Shown here in pieces: positions 17,651-27,339 of a stretch of 64,000 nt of DNA. Source of the stretch: Candidatus Francisella endociliophora (lineage in GTDB: Bacteria > Pseudomonadota > Gammaproteobacteria > Francisellales > Francisellaceae). The number at the start of each line of letters is the position of its first letter. Position 1 is the first letter of the stretch. The stretch covers positions 930,001 to 994,000 of the forward strand of contig NZ_CP009574.1 in assembly GCF_000764555.1 (NCBI RefSeq), given 5' to 3'. The translations under genes and the position numbers were made by a program. The notes under the pieces are model-generated. The model did not search any database, was not told where the DNA came from, and saw only the letters and a program-made list of their open reading frames with translations.

Positions 17651-18698
17651 GATTTAATAATCCATCTAGAATCTCTTGAATTGAAAAATCAGCCGCGCAA
17701 ACAAACTCATCAGCCGCACCATAATATACAGTCAATTTATCACCATCAACAATATGACCATTTGTAAATACAACTTCACCAAAGAAACCATTCAATTCAT
17801 AGTCCTCTTGCGGCAACATTATAGGCTTCTCACTTCTTGCTAGTACTTTAGATGGATCTTCTAAATCTAATAATACAGCGCCAAGAGCATATTGATGTTT
17901 TTCATTTGCTCCGTGATATATTTCTAACCAACCATCTTTAGTTTTGATTGGAGCTGCTCCAGCCCCTATTCTAGCGCTATCCCACATACCCTCACGTGTT
18001 TGCATAATACACTTATGCTTACCCCAATGTAGACTATCTGGAGATTCAGCAATCCATATATAATTTCCACCAATATCAACACTACTTGGACGATGTAGAG
18101 CATAATATTTACTATTAACTTTTTCTTCAAAGATTGCACAATCCTTATTATGCGCAGGGAAAATAACTCCATGATCCTCAAAGTGTTGCCAATCTTTTGT
18201 AGTTTTCATCCCAACACAGACACCTTTTGGAGATACTGCTGTAAATGTAAGATAGTATGTATCTCCAATTTGACTAACTCGACAATCTTCAACACCAAAA
18301 GTTTGATGCCCACCTATCCCAAAGATTCCTAGATAATTTTGATCTTCTCTAAAATTAATACCATCGTCACTACATACAAGCCTTAAATGCGACAATGTAG
18401 TAAGATAATCATCTCCTTTATAATTAATTACTCTGGCATCATCAGCAATCAAATCAGGATCATTTTCAGCAATCTCCTTGATTACCATAGAGCCATCCTC
18501 ATTAAGTATTGGAAAAGATATTACGCCCTCTTTTTGCACTGGTCGCTCAGCTACTCTTAGTAAAAGCCAAACTTTATTATCAAATCTAAAAACACCAGGG
18601 TTCAATAAACATGTAACTTCCAAATCAGGATGTGATGGAACAATATCAGCAGGTTTTAATATAGGGTTTTGTTGAAATCTTTTAGCTAAATCAGACAT
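17643..18698 (-). CDS. GH130 beta-mannoside phosphorylase family enzyme
   Basis: A 351-residue five-bladed propeller glycoside phosphorylase of family GH130. Family marks are NPGVFRFDNKVWLLLRVAER near the start and GVEDCRVSQIGDTYY at 135-149, where most members read EDPR. Members cleave beta-mannosides with phosphate, releasing mannose-1-phosphate. It has no signal peptide, so it acts in the cytoplasm after import. It shares a TAATG junction with the upstream secreted protein and overlaps the MFS gene. Exact linkage specificity is unknown. Confidence 0.85.
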   Translation of the reverse strand: MSDLAKRFQQNPILKPADIVPSHPDLEVTCLLNPGVFRFDNKVWLLLRVAERPVQKEGVISFPILNEDGSMVIKEIAENDPDLIADDARVINYKGDDYLTTLSHLRLVCSDDGINFREDQNYLGIFGIGGHQTFGVEDCRVSQIGDTYYLTFTAVSPKGVCVGMKTTKDWQHFEDHGVIFPAHNKDCAIFEEKVNSKYYALHRPSSVDIGGNYIWIAESPDSLHWGKHKCIMQTREGMWDSARIGAGAAPIKTKDGWLEIYHGANEKHQYALGAVLLDLEDPSKVLARSEKPIMLPQEDYELNGFFGEVVFTNGHIVDGDKLTVYYGAADEFVCAADFSIQEILDGLLNHD

Positions 18699-20551
18699 TA
18701 CTTATCTCCTTGATAGTTATAATCAATAACCCTACCATTAGCATATAATTTACCTGCCTTAGCAACAATCTTAGCATTTGCAGGAACTATAACTAACACC
18801 TTAGAAGACTCCCCAGATATTGATATATCTATTTTTCTAGCAACAACATCTTTTTTAAGCCATTTTGCATTCACAGTATCATATATAGATACTTTTTTAG
18901 CTTTTGTTAAGTTTGCAAGATTAACACTTACAGTTTTAGCTTGAGTATTAGGGTTATAATATAAATAACTTGGATAAGCAGGATCATGATAAAAATCAGT
19001 CGCTAAAAGATTAAATTGTAAAATATTATCTACATTAGTTTTCTCGATAATTGCTCCAAATATTCCTACATGTGCACTACCATATACACCTAATTCAGTT
19101 GATACTGGATTTATAGCTTTGCCTTCTTCATCTCTTATCCAACCAGGACCATCTCCTTGAGCAATTGGAGCTTTGATATTATCAACATCATTATTAAATT
19201 TGTCAGCATCTGGGCCAGCATAATCTGTAACTGGATGGAAATCATGAATCAAGCCTTCATACGCTATCACACTTTTACCAGTATTTTCAGCATAGCCTTT
19301 TTTAAGAGCTTGATGATTTTGATTCATATATTGCGGATAGAAATACCTAGCTACATTCGCAGCATGAAGCATCCATTTACCGACAGCATTAGCATATTCT
19401 TGATCATAACGAACCATCGGAACTAAAGGCCAAGCCATATCATATGTGTTCATCAAGAAGCCATAACCACCTCTATCAGAAGTACTACCAACCATTCCTG
19501 ATACATCATAGCCATTCCACTCACCAACAATCACTCCCCAATCTGGACGAGGGCCGCCTTTACCATTGAAGCTCCAATCTAGCATTTTTTGTACATCAAA
19601 ATGTGTATTTTGTTCAGCATTAAGCTTAGCTGCCATATATGCTCCAAACGGCATAAGAACTTCATAGAATGGAGTGTTTTGTGTAGGATCTTCTTTTACA
19701 TCCTCTAATGCTTGTAATGAATCTATAGAACCCTGAAGATATTTCTTATCTCCAAATTTTTTATACGCATCATACAATACCCACGAATGTCCCGCAGCTG
19801 CATCATATTGAGCTGGCACATCACTATGTTGAGGAAGCATTTGAGCATAGTTGAAGAAAGAATAACCATAATCTCCTTTCAAGATATTATTAGCAGCATA
19901 AAACTTATCTGCTATTGCTTTTTGTAGTTTTGTAAAATCTCGCTGATTGGGATATTTATCTGCTATTGCATAAAACATAACATTAGGAAAAATATCGTAC
20001 CACCAATCACGATGGTAACCGCCGCCAGTTGCACCAGACTCATCATCAACATTATTTTGCATAATATTCCAACCACCATCTTCACCATAGTAGTTTTTAA
20101 GCATTGTTACATAGTTATAAGTATCTTGATTACTCTTATCAACCCCAACCAAAGTGCTACCTAAAACAGCTCCCATACCAGCTACTGCTTCATGAACCTT
20201 ACCATCAGTATTATCAGGTCCTTGACGGGCATCACCCATTGCTGTGTATATGCCAAATGTATTTTGAGGAAAATTTTTCTGAGTTTTATCCATCCATATT
20301 ACTGGCCAATGCTCTGCTTTTACATTCCAGTTAAATACTTCTTTATCGAAATTTTGTGCTAAAGATTTAAAATTTATTATCTGTAAATCTTTAGGTATTT
20401 GACTCATCTGATCAACTCTACCTATTGATTTTTGTTCTACAGGCTTTACTTGAATGTCTACTTTCTCTGAAAAAGCAGAAGTAGTTACCAAACCAATAGC
20501 AGATGAAATAAATATAGCTTTTAGTAATATCTTTTTATTAGAAAAATTCAT
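18698..20551 (-). CDS. Secreted six-hairpin-like protein, possible glycosidase
   Basis: A 617-residue protein with a signal peptide (about 1-29, ending TSAFSE). The body is rich in Trp, Tyr, Asp and Gly, with segments such as GGYHRDWWYDIFPN and AAGHSWVLYDAYKKFG. These fit an (alpha/alpha)-barrel carbohydrate enzyme followed by a beta-rich C-terminal part (about 520-617). I cannot assign a family number. It is the first gene of the operon with GH130 and MFS, so it may release the oligosaccharide outside the inner membrane. Activity is unproven. Confidence 0.6.
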   Translation of the reverse strand: MNFSNKKILLKAIFISSAIGLVTTSAFSEKVDIQVKPVEQKSIGRVDQMSQIPKDLQIINFKSLAQNFDKEVFNWNVKAEHWPVIWMDKTQKNFPQNTFGIYTAMGDARQGPDNTDGKVHEAVAGMGAVLGSTLVGVDKSNQDTYNYVTMLKNYYGEDGGWNIMQNNVDDESGATGGGYHRDWWYDIFPNVMFYAIADKYPNQRDFTKLQKAIADKFYAANNILKGDYGYSFFNYAQMLPQHSDVPAQYDAAAGHSWVLYDAYKKFGDKKYLQGSIDSLQALEDVKEDPTQNTPFYEVLMPFGAYMAAKLNAEQNTHFDVQKMLDWSFNGKGGPRPDWGVIVGEWNGYDVSGMVGSTSDRGGYGFLMNTYDMAWPLVPMVRYDQEYANAVGKWMLHAANVARYFYPQYMNQNHQALKKGYAENTGKSVIAYEGLIHDFHPVTDYAGPDADKFNNDVDNIKAPIAQGDGPGWIRDEEGKAINPVSTELGVYGSAHVGIFGAIIEKTNVDNILQFNLLATDFYHDPAYPSYLYYNPNTQAKTVSVNLANLTKAKKVSIYDTVNAKWLKKDVVARKIDISISGESSKVLVIVPANAKIVAKAGKLYANGRVIDYNYQGDK

Positions 20552-20754
20552 TTTTGACCCCTAGGAAGTTACTAAGAAATAGTGTGATTAATTTTAAGTA
20601 AATACTTTCAAACATCACATAAATTTATTATATTCCAAAAAATAACCAATAGAAAATAATATTTAAATAAGCTATATGATTTTATAACTCTTATATTGCT
20701 TTTCAAACCTATAAAATTTATCCTAAAACAAAATCTAAATACCTGAAAATAACT

Positions 20755-21153
20755 ATGCACCTAATAATAGGAGCCATTCTGGGCTTTATCTCTGTAGCTT
20801 TTGGAGCTTATGCAGAACATGGACTAAAAACACAACTTTCAGCTGAACACTTTGATTTCATAATGACGGCAGTTCGCTATAATCAAGCTTATGCAATAAT
20901 TATAAGTGGTATTGGTTTAGCACTTCTAAGTAGTAAAAACTTAGCAAATTGCTTGATACTTAAATTAAGTAATATCCTTTTTATAATTGGAACTTTACTT
21001 TTTAGCTTTGGAATTTATATTTCTATAGTTTGCAATATTCCAACTGTTATGAAATTAGCTCCAATAGGTGGAACTTCGCTTATGCTTGGTTGGGTTAGTT
21101 TGGCGATAGCAGCAGTTATCTTACTTAAGAAAAGCTCTCATTCTGAGCTCTAA
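20755..21153 (+). CDS. DUF423 family small membrane protein
   Basis: A 132-residue protein with four membrane helices. The start (HLIIGAILGFISVAFGAYAEHGLK) is the characteristic DUF423 opening, where most members read GAFGAH. The function of the family is unknown. It is divergent from the GH130 operon and its last 29 bases overlap the convergent cysteine hydrolase gene. Confidence 0.85.
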   Translation: MHLIIGAILGFISVAFGAYAEHGLKTQLSAEHFDFIMTAVRYNQAYAIIISGIGLALLSSKNLANCLILKLSNILFIIGTLLFSFGIYISIVCNIPTVMKLAPIGGTSLMLGWVSLAIAAVILLKKSSHSEL

Positions 21154-21631
21154 CAAAATTTCTTCTGATAATTTTAAAAGCTTCCAAATTAGCTTTATCA
21201 CCATTACTGCTTTGACAGTAATCTATCAATATCTCAACGTCATATCCTAAATCAAAAGCATCAAATGCAGAAGCCAGTATACATGCATCAGTATCTACTC
21301 CACATAAGTATAATTTATTTATATTCTCTTTGTTAAGAAACACAGGAAGCTCTGATTTAAATGCAGAAAATGTTGATTTTTCAAAAACATTATTTTCATT
21401 AACAAATTCTAACATCTCAGGATGTATATCTATATCAGGTGATTCTTCACAATATTTCCAATCAAGTATTTTATAAAAATTACTTTGTGGATCATTTACA
21501 AACTTACAAAAAATCACATGATCAAAATTTTTAGATATTATTAGCTCTTTGATCTGTCTAGGCAACTGATGCATATCTTCTGTTATAAAAAAGTTTTGTA
21601 CATCAATTATAATAAGAGCATTTTTAGCCAT
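21125..21631 (-). CDS. Isochorismatase-like cysteine hydrolase
   Basis: About 168 residues with the nicotinamidase/isochorismatase fold. The catalytic triad is visible: Asp10 in IIIDVQNFF, a Lys in VFEKSTFSAF and the nucleophile Cys in CGVDTDACI. I chose ATG 21631 over the TTG three bases upstream; AGGAAGA precedes it. The substrate is not predictable, and no nicotinamide or siderophore genes lie nearby. Confidence 0.82.
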   Translation of the reverse strand: MAKNALIIIDVQNFFITEDMHQLPRQIKELIISKNFDHVIFCKFVNDPQSNFYKILDWKYCEESPDIDIHPEMLEFVNENNVFEKSTFSAFKSELPVFLNKENINKLYLCGVDTDACILASAFDAFDLGYDVEILIDYCQSSNGDKANLEAFKIIRRNFVRAQNESFS

Positions 21632-21649
21632 CAATTTTCTTCCTTAAAC

Positions 21650-21739
21650 TGGCGGAGAGGAAGAGATTCGAACTCTCGATAGTCGTTAAACTATACACGC
21701 TTTCCAGGCGTGCGCCTTCAACCACTCGGCCACCTCTCC
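21650..21739 (-). tRNA. tRNA-Ser(GGA)
   Basis: On the minus strand a 90-base cloverleaf starts GGAGAGGTG and ends with encoded CCA. The acceptor stem pairs GGAGAGG with CCTCTCC. The anticodon loop CTGGAAA is flanked by ACGC/GCGT and holds anticodon GGA (serine, UCC/UCU). The long variable arm and the T-loop TTCGAAT are present, as expected for a serine tRNA. Confidence 0.97.
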
Positions 21740-21784
21740 ATAAGAACTCAAAGTATACCGTTTACCCTAAGTATTTTCAAACTT

Positions 21785-22543
21785 TTATAAAAGCATTACT
21801 ATCCCAGAGACAAACATTAAAACAATAAACAAAATCTTTAATATCTTTGGTGATATAAATCCGAGAAATCTAACAGCTAAAAGACTTCCTATAATCCCAA
21901 ATATTCCTGATGCTAAAAGCATAGGTATACTTACATAACCATATGTATTAGGCACATCGATATTTACTCCAAAAACAACGATAACTGTCGCTAGTGATGA
22001 AGTTATAAGCACACATACACTTGCTATTGATATAGCTTTTTTAAGTTCTGTACCAATTTTTATAAAAAACATCGTTGTAAATGTAGTTGATGTTGCTAAC
22101 ACACCAAGAGTTCCACAAATAGCTGATACAAAGTATTTAACTTTTTCTGGAGGATTAATAACTTTACTATCATTATGTAGAATCATCCAAATACCACTTA
22201 ATATCAATAAAGTTGAGAAAATATACTTTAGTAATTCTGTATTGATATGTCTAACTATAAAAGCTCCTATAATTGTTCCTATAGCTAAAAATATCAAATA
22301 ATATTTAAGCTCTCCAAATGCTATATTACCTTTTCTTTGGTGCTTATATGTAGCAACTAAACTTAAACAAACAGACATACCATAACAAGTTGCTAATGCT
22401 ATTTGCATTGCATACTGAGGACCATATATATGTAATGCAATATAATAAAAAGCTGGTGTTGCAATTAACCCAGCCCCTCCTCCAAGTAGTGTAGAAATAA
22501 AGCTAGCTACAAAACCAACAATAGCCCCTAGTACTAATAACAT
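21785..22543 (-). CDS. TauE/SafE family anion exporter
   Basis: A 252-residue inner-membrane protein with about eight helices. The TauE/SafE signature is visible in the N-terminal half (GFVASFISTLLGGGAGLIATPA). Family members move sulfite, sulfonates or related organic anions. It lies 27 bases downstream of the YheO-like regulator on the same strand and is probably co-transcribed with it. The substrate is unknown. Confidence 0.85.
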   Translation of the reverse strand: MLLVLGAIVGFVASFISTLLGGGAGLIATPAFYYIALHIYGPQYAMQIALATCYGMSVCLSLVATYKHQRKGNIAFGELKYYLIFLAIGTIIGAFIVRHINTELLKYIFSTLLILSGIWMILHNDSKVINPPEKVKYFVSAICGTLGVLATSTTFTTMFFIKIGTELKKAISIASVCVLITSSLATVIVVFGVNIDVPNTYGYVSIPMLLASGIFGIIGSLLAVRFLGFISPKILKILFIVLMFVSGIVMLL

Positions 22544-22570
22544 AATTTATTTTTTCCTTTTTCTGTTAAT

Positions 22571-23185
22571 TTATTTAAGATAGTTATAAACAGTAGCCCT
22601 ACTAATACCCAAAGAACTAGCAATATATTTACTTGCATTTTTACCATCTAATGCACCATTTTCTTTAAGTTTTAAAATTAAATCTTTTTTTTGATTACGG
22701 GTTAGATTATCTATAGATATTGTATTAGCAATACAATACTCTTTTACAAAGTTATTTATCTTTTCATATAATGTATCTCTAAACATATTCTGCTTTTGCT
22801 CAGACATTTGAGTATCATTATTGGTTAAAAAAGAGTTTAAAATATTTTGGTATTTATCAAAAACAGAAATATCTAAGTTTATACACAACGTTCCAATAAC
22901 TTTGCTGTCATTACTTTTGATAACAGTAATAATACATTTCATCTTTCGGCCATCATAGTTCAACTTTTCATAAGGCCCTATTACATTTGGAAAACCTCCA
23001 GCATAAGTTTTAAAGTCAATATGATCTAAATACGATGAATCTCCAACTTCTCTTTTAGAAATAGGGTTAAATATTGCTTCTATCTGATTTTTAGCTAGAT
23101 CATGAATTACCACTTCAGCAAATGGATATAACAATTTGCTTATGGCTTCCGCTACCCCAATATATACTTCTAATTCTGCTTTCAT
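22571..23185 (-). CDS. YheO/DauR-like PAS and HTH transcriptional regulator
   Basis: A 204-residue regulator with an N-terminal YheO-type PAS domain (about 5-120, with the VVIHDL segment) and a C-terminal helix-turn-helix (about 165-204, ending GISRATVYNYLK). The architecture and length match YheO/DauR. The gene directly precedes the TauE exporter, suggesting it controls that transport. The ligand is unknown. Confidence 0.85.
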   Translation of the reverse strand: MKAELEVYIGVAEAISKLLYPFAEVVIHDLAKNQIEAIFNPISKREVGDSSYLDHIDFKTYAGGFPNVIGPYEKLNYDGRKMKCIITVIKSNDSKVIGTLCINLDISVFDKYQNILNSFLTNNDTQMSEQKQNMFRDTLYEKINNFVKEYCIANTISIDNLTRNQKKDLILKLKENGALDGKNASKYIASSLGISRATVYNYLK

Positions 23186-23329
23186 TTATTTATCTATTTT
23201 AATTTTTATACATTTTAGTCTACTTTAGACAAACATGTCAATAAAATATTCATATTCTCTGGCAAACTTTACTTTTATGTACAAAAACTATAACTTTGAA
23301 TATCAGATATAAGTTTTGTAAAAATAAAA

Positions 23330-24088
23330 ATGTTAAAAAAACTAGTAGTTATCCAAATACTCTTTTTATGTCTATGTTCTCTTTCTTTCACCAAAGATGG
23401 CTACTTTCCTGAAGATAGGCCAGCCATTGAGAGCTTGGAACTTCTGCCTCCTCCCCCTGAAATGAAAATAGACAATAGTAACTTTAAGCTAGATATAGAT
23501 ATTTCTACAGCATATATAAACGATATAGACTTTATAACAGGTAAAAAAATTGCTCCAGAAATTAAAAATCAGGCCGAAGCAGATAGAGTCAAAACTCCAG
23601 AATATATCGTAAGTAGTTTCATAAAGCCTATTGACGATATTCCTGAAAATATAAAAAATGAAATCGTAAAACAAACAGTCAATATTATAGAAAAAGTAAG
23701 TGAAGATGCTCGTAATGCAACAAATAGCGCTAAGGACTTTTATAATAGGAAAAGACCATGTGAATATCTAAATAAAAAAATACCTGAAGCTATAAAAAAA
23801 TGTTCTAAAAAAGACTTAAAAACAGGCTCATATCCATCCGGTCATGCAACAAGAGGTATGATAGCAGCTTATACTCTGATAGAAATACTCCCAGATGAAT
23901 ATAGAAAGCAACTATTTTTAAGAGGAGTTGAGTTTGGAGACAGCAGAGTTATATTAGGTGTGCATTGGCAAAGCGATGTTGATGCCTCTAGAAGATTAGC
24001 TTTAGCAGTATTCAAAAAATTAAGAGAGAATAAACAATTTCAACTAGATATTAAAAAAGCAAAGGGAAAACTCTCAACATTAAATTGA
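23330..24088 (+). CDS. Periplasmic class A nonspecific acid phosphatase (PAP2 family)
   Basis: A 252-residue protein with a signal peptide (about 1-21). All three PAP2 motifs are intact: KX6RP (KDFYNRKRP), PSGH (SYPSGHATRG) and SRX5HX3D (SRVILGVHWQSD, with the nucleophilic His). The early KDGYFPEDRPAIESLELLPPPP segment is typical of PhoN-type class A enzymes, which release phosphate from organic phosphomonoesters in the periplasm. It stands alone. Confidence 0.9.
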   Translation: MLKKLVVIQILFLCLCSLSFTKDGYFPEDRPAIESLELLPPPPEMKIDNSNFKLDIDISTAYINDIDFITGKKIAPEIKNQAEADRVKTPEYIVSSFIKPIDDIPENIKNEIVKQTVNIIEKVSEDARNATNSAKDFYNRKRPCEYLNKKIPEAIKKCSKKDLKTGSYPSGHATRGMIAAYTLIEILPDEYRKQLFLRGVEFGDSRVILGVHWQSDVDASRRLALAVFKKLRENKQFQLDIKKAKGKLSTLN

Positions 24089-24209
24089 TAAACTTATTTT
24101 TTATTTGATCTTTAACACATATCTAAACAGTACTTTACTTCTTCCCTACATCTTATTCCAATTAAATGATTGATTACTGTCTTCGTAGGTAAGTGCTATT
24201 TCTTCATAA

Positions 24210-24932
24210 TTAAGGTAACACCTCCTTACCATCCCATGCAAAACATTTACCACTGTCGTCTACTTTTAAATCATTTAGTACGTCAATTAACTTACTAGCT
24301 GAATACTCAGGTGTAAAAAGCTTTCCTTGAGGTACTCTTGCTTGAAAAGGTTCTGATAAATGACTATCGACAGTTCCTGGATGTACCCCAACTATTACAG
24401 TGTTTGGATTTACACGCTTAGTTTCAATACTTACCGTTTTGATAAACATATTTAAAGCAGCCTTTGAAGCTCTATAAGCATACCAACCGCCAAGTTTATT
24501 ATCAGAAATACTACCAACTCGTGCAGAGACGGCTGCAAATACAGATTTAGTATCTTTAGATAACTTGGGTATAAAATGCTTTGCTACTAAAGCTGGAAAA
24601 ATTGTATTTGCCTTAAAAAGTTCAATAAATTTATCAGCGGATAGCTCTTTTAGAGCTTTCTCAGGTTTTATCTCGGAAGTATGTAGTATACCAGTGGCTA
24701 CAAAAACTAGACTAATAGCTCCTGATTTTTCATAAACATCTTTTGCAGCTTTCTCGATTGTTGACTCATCAAAGTAATCAATGTATTGATAAACCACATC
24801 ATCTATAAAATTAGTTACTTTGGTGCGTGAAAAAGCATATATATGCACATCTGGGTACAAATACCTTAATCTTTTAGTTACAGAATGTCCTATAGAACCA
24901 GAAGCTCCAATAACAACTAGATTACTACTCAT
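24210..24932 (-). CDS. Short-chain dehydrogenase/reductase
   Basis: A 240-residue SDR. The nucleotide-binding GASGSIG is near residue 9 and the catalytic YRASK (YXXXK) near residue 155. Spacing and length fit the classical, CsgA-like subgroup. The substrate is unknown and no neighbouring gene suggests one. A 121-base gap separates it from the phosphatase gene. Confidence 0.87.
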   Translation of the reverse strand: MSSNLVVIGASGSIGHSVTKRLRYLYPDVHIYAFSRTKVTNFIDDVVYQYIDYFDESTIEKAAKDVYEKSGAISLVFVATGILHTSEIKPEKALKELSADKFIELFKANTIFPALVAKHFIPKLSKDTKSVFAAVSARVGSISDNKLGGWYAYRASKAALNMFIKTVSIETKRVNPNTVIVGVHPGTVDSHLSEPFQARVPQGKLFTPEYSASKLIDVLNDLKVDDSGKCFAWDGKEVLP

Positions 24933-25029
24933 AAAACTCTCCCAAATAAAAGTTTAGTATTCTAAGTATACAAATAAACTTATGGATTTTTTACACAGAT
25001 AAATATTAAGAAAGTTTAATGAAAAGAAT

Positions 25030-26349
25030 CTAATCTGCAATTAAGTCATATTCAGTAGATTCAGTAATTTCAACATTCGCAAATTCACCTACTTTTAACC
25101 CTCTCTCTGCTGCATCACCTACAATAACTTGTCCATCTACTTCTGGTGCATCATATCTTGTACGCCCAATAGCATAGTTTTCGTCAGGATTTATTGAATC
25201 AATTATGATCTGTTGCTCTGTACCAACAAAACCTTCAAGCTTATTAGCACTTATTTGAGCTTGTAATCCCATAAATTCATCTAATCTCTGTTGCTTAATC
25301 TCTTCAGAAATTAAATTATCAAATTGATTAGCCTTTGCTCCCTCTACTTCAGAGTACTTAAAACAACCTACTCTATCTAGTTGAGCTTTTTCAGCAAAGT
25401 CTAATAAGTGCTCAAAATCAGCTTCTGTCTCACCTGGGAAACCAACTATAAATGTACTACGAATAGTTATATCTGGACAAATATCTCTCCACTTGTTGAT
25501 TCTATCAAGAGTCTTTTGAGTATGAGCTGGTCGTTTCATTCTTTTTAAAACTTCTGGTGATGAGTGTTGTAAAGGTACATCTAAATAAGGAAGTATCTTT
25601 CCTTGAGCCATAAGCGGTACAATCTTATCAACATGTGGATACGGATATACATAATGCATTCTTGTCCACATATCTAAATCGCCAAGAGCTGTAGCAAGGT
25701 CTAAAATATTACTCTGATATTCCTTATCATTCCATATTCCAGGCTTATATTTAATATCAACACCATAAGCAGATGTGTCTTGCGATATTACAAGTAACTC
25801 TTTGACACCAGCATTTTTAAGTTTTTCAGCTTCTTTCATGATATTGTCTATAGAACGACTTTTTAATTTACCACGAATATCTGGAATAATACAAAAAGTA
25901 CAAGTATTATTACACCCTTCTGATATCTTTAAATATGAGTAATGCCTTGGTGTAAGCTTAATACCTTGAGGTGGTACTAACGAAACAAAATCATTTGCAA
26001 ATATAGGTGCATGTGTATGTACAGCTTCGATAAGATTTTCATAATCCTGTGGGCCAGTAATACTTAAAACTTGAGGATGCTTTTCTTTAATCATCTCAGC
26101 TTTATTACCAAGACACCCTGTTACTAAGACTTTACCATTTTCAGCAATTGCTTCACCAATCACTTCTAAAGACTCATCAATAGCAGAATTTAAAAATCCA
26201 CATGTGTTAACGATAACCATATCAGCATTATCATAGTTATCTACCAAGTCATAACCTTCTGCTTTTAACTTAGTTATTATACGCTCAGAATCAACAAGAT
26301 TTTTTGGACAGCCAAGACTAACAAAGCCAATTTTAGGAATTTTAATCAT
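25030..26349 (-). CDS. rimO: Ribosomal protein uS12 methylthiotransferase
   Basis: A 439-residue radical-SAM methylthiotransferase that modifies an aspartate of ribosomal protein S12. The N-terminal UPF0004 domain starts [17 protein letters not shown], the radical-SAM cluster motif is CNNTCTFC (CX3CX2C), and a TRAM domain ends the protein. [10 protein letters not shown] favours RimO over the tRNA enzyme MiaB. It is transcribed alone. Confidence 0.95.
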   Translation of the reverse strand: MIKIPKIGFVSLGCPKNLVDSERIITKLKAEGYDLVDNYDNADMVIVNTCGFLNSAIDESLEVIGEAIAENGKVLVTGCLGNKAEMIKEKHPQVLSITGPQDYENLIEAVHTHAPIFANDFVSLVPPQGIKLTPRHYSYLKISEGCNNTCTFCIIPDIRGKLKSRSIDNIMKEAEKLKNAGVKELLVISQDTSAYGVDIKYKPGIWNDKEYQSNILDLATALGDLDMWTRMHYVYPYPHVDKIVPLMAQGKILPYLDVPLQHSSPEVLKRMKRPAHTQKTLDRINKWRDICPDITIRSTFIVGFPGETEADFEHLLDFAEKAQLDRVGCFKYSEVEGAKANQFDNLISEEIKQQRLDEFMGLQAQISANKLEGFVGTEQQIIIDSINPDENYAIGRTRYDAPEVDGQVIVGDAAERGLKVGEFANVEITESTEYDLIAD

Positions 26350-26421
26350 ATTAATGTTTTGAAAAATAAATTTATATGACTATTTTAGAACAATTCTAAA
26401 GAAAAAAATAGATAAAGAAAA

Positions 26422-27066
26422 TTACATCTCACTCGCGACATCTGACGAAGAACTATCTTCATCACACTTAACACCAAAGTCAAGATCAGTTCTTCTGTCC
26501 AAATAGTAAGCTTTCTCAGATGCTTTATATGAGCAAGAGTCATTTACGCCATCAGCACAGAACTCATCATAAAATTGTGTTGGCTCTGCTGCTGGCTTTA
26601 ATTTACCATAACTTACTACACAAAGCTGGTCTTTATTAACATTCTTATCTAGTAGATAATTATAAACTGCCTCAGCACGCTTCTGACCTAGATTAAAGTT
26701 ATATTTCTCACTTCCTCTAGGGTCAGTATTACCAGATAACTTAATAGGTTGATCTGGGTGAGCAATCAAATAGTCAGCTGTTTGATCAAGACATTGCTTA
26801 GCATCATCTGTGATATTATCACTATCAAAACCAAAGTATACTGATCTGCAATTAATATTCATAAGTTCTTCTTTCATTTTAGCAACTTCATCAGAGCTCA
26901 TATTATCAGAGCCAAATATCTGAGATGACATTTCTAAAGCTTGAGAGCTATCCACTCCAGCATACTTATCTTTGATCAAATCACTATTATCAGGTCTAGT
27001 GCTAGAGCAGCTTGATAACATAAGCATAGAGCCTACTACTGCTAATCCTACGATACTTTTTTTCAT
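26422..27066 (-). CDS. pal: Peptidoglycan-associated lipoprotein Pal
   Basis: A 214-residue outer-membrane lipoprotein. The lipobox is LSSC (Cys20). The OmpA-like peptidoglycan-binding domain (about 75-185) shows VYFGFDSDNI, LSGNTDPRGSEKYN and GQKRAEAVYNYL, as in Pal. A C-terminal acidic tail of about 30 residues extends past the domain. It ends the tolQRAB operon. Pal links the outer membrane to peptidoglycan and works with TolB. Confidence 0.92.
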   Translation of the reverse strand: MKKSIVGLAVVGSMLMLSSCSSTRPDNSDLIKDKYAGVDSSQALEMSSQIFGSDNMSSDEVAKMKEELMNINCRSVYFGFDSDNITDDAKQCLDQTADYLIAHPDQPIKLSGNTDPRGSEKYNFNLGQKRAEAVYNYLLDKNVNKDQLCVVSYGKLKPAAEPTQFYDEFCADGVNDSCSYKASEKAYYLDRRTDLDFGVKCDEDSSSSDVASEM

Positions 27067-27080
27067 TTTAATCTCCTATA

Positions 27081-27329
27081 TTAATCGACATTATCAAAAT
27101 TTGAAACAACATAATTACCACCATTATCTGCATAGCCTGTATCACTAGCTCCATAATTATCTGCAGATTCTAAAGTACTAATAAAACCAGGACCACTTGT
27201 TTCATCAAGAGATGATCCATCAAGACTTCCATTTGCATTTGACTGTAGAGGAGGGCCTTTATACCAAGCACAACTTGTTAGAATTATACTAGTAAAAATT
27301 ACAATATAAATTTTTAAAGTAGTTCTCAT
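27081..27329 (-). CDS. Small lipoprotein inside the tol-pal operon
   Basis: An 82-residue protein with a lipoprotein signal (lipobox LTSC, Cys20). The mature part is short, acidic and rich in Gly, Ser, Asn and Asp, probably unfolded. It sits between tolB (11 bases away) and pal (15 bases away) on the same strand, a place with no gene in E. coli. A role next to Pal or TolB is inference. Confidence 0.75.
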   Translation of the reverse strand: MRTTLKIYIVIFTSIILTSCAWYKGPPLQSNANGSLDGSSLDETSGPGFISTLESADNYGASDTGYADNGGNYVVSNFDNVD

Positions 27330-27339
27330 TTAAAGCCCC

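Noticed and set aside
24089-24209. A small RNA between the acid phosphatase and SDR genes
   Set aside because: No stable hairpin or T-run is evident; the gap looks like ordinary AT-rich spacer.
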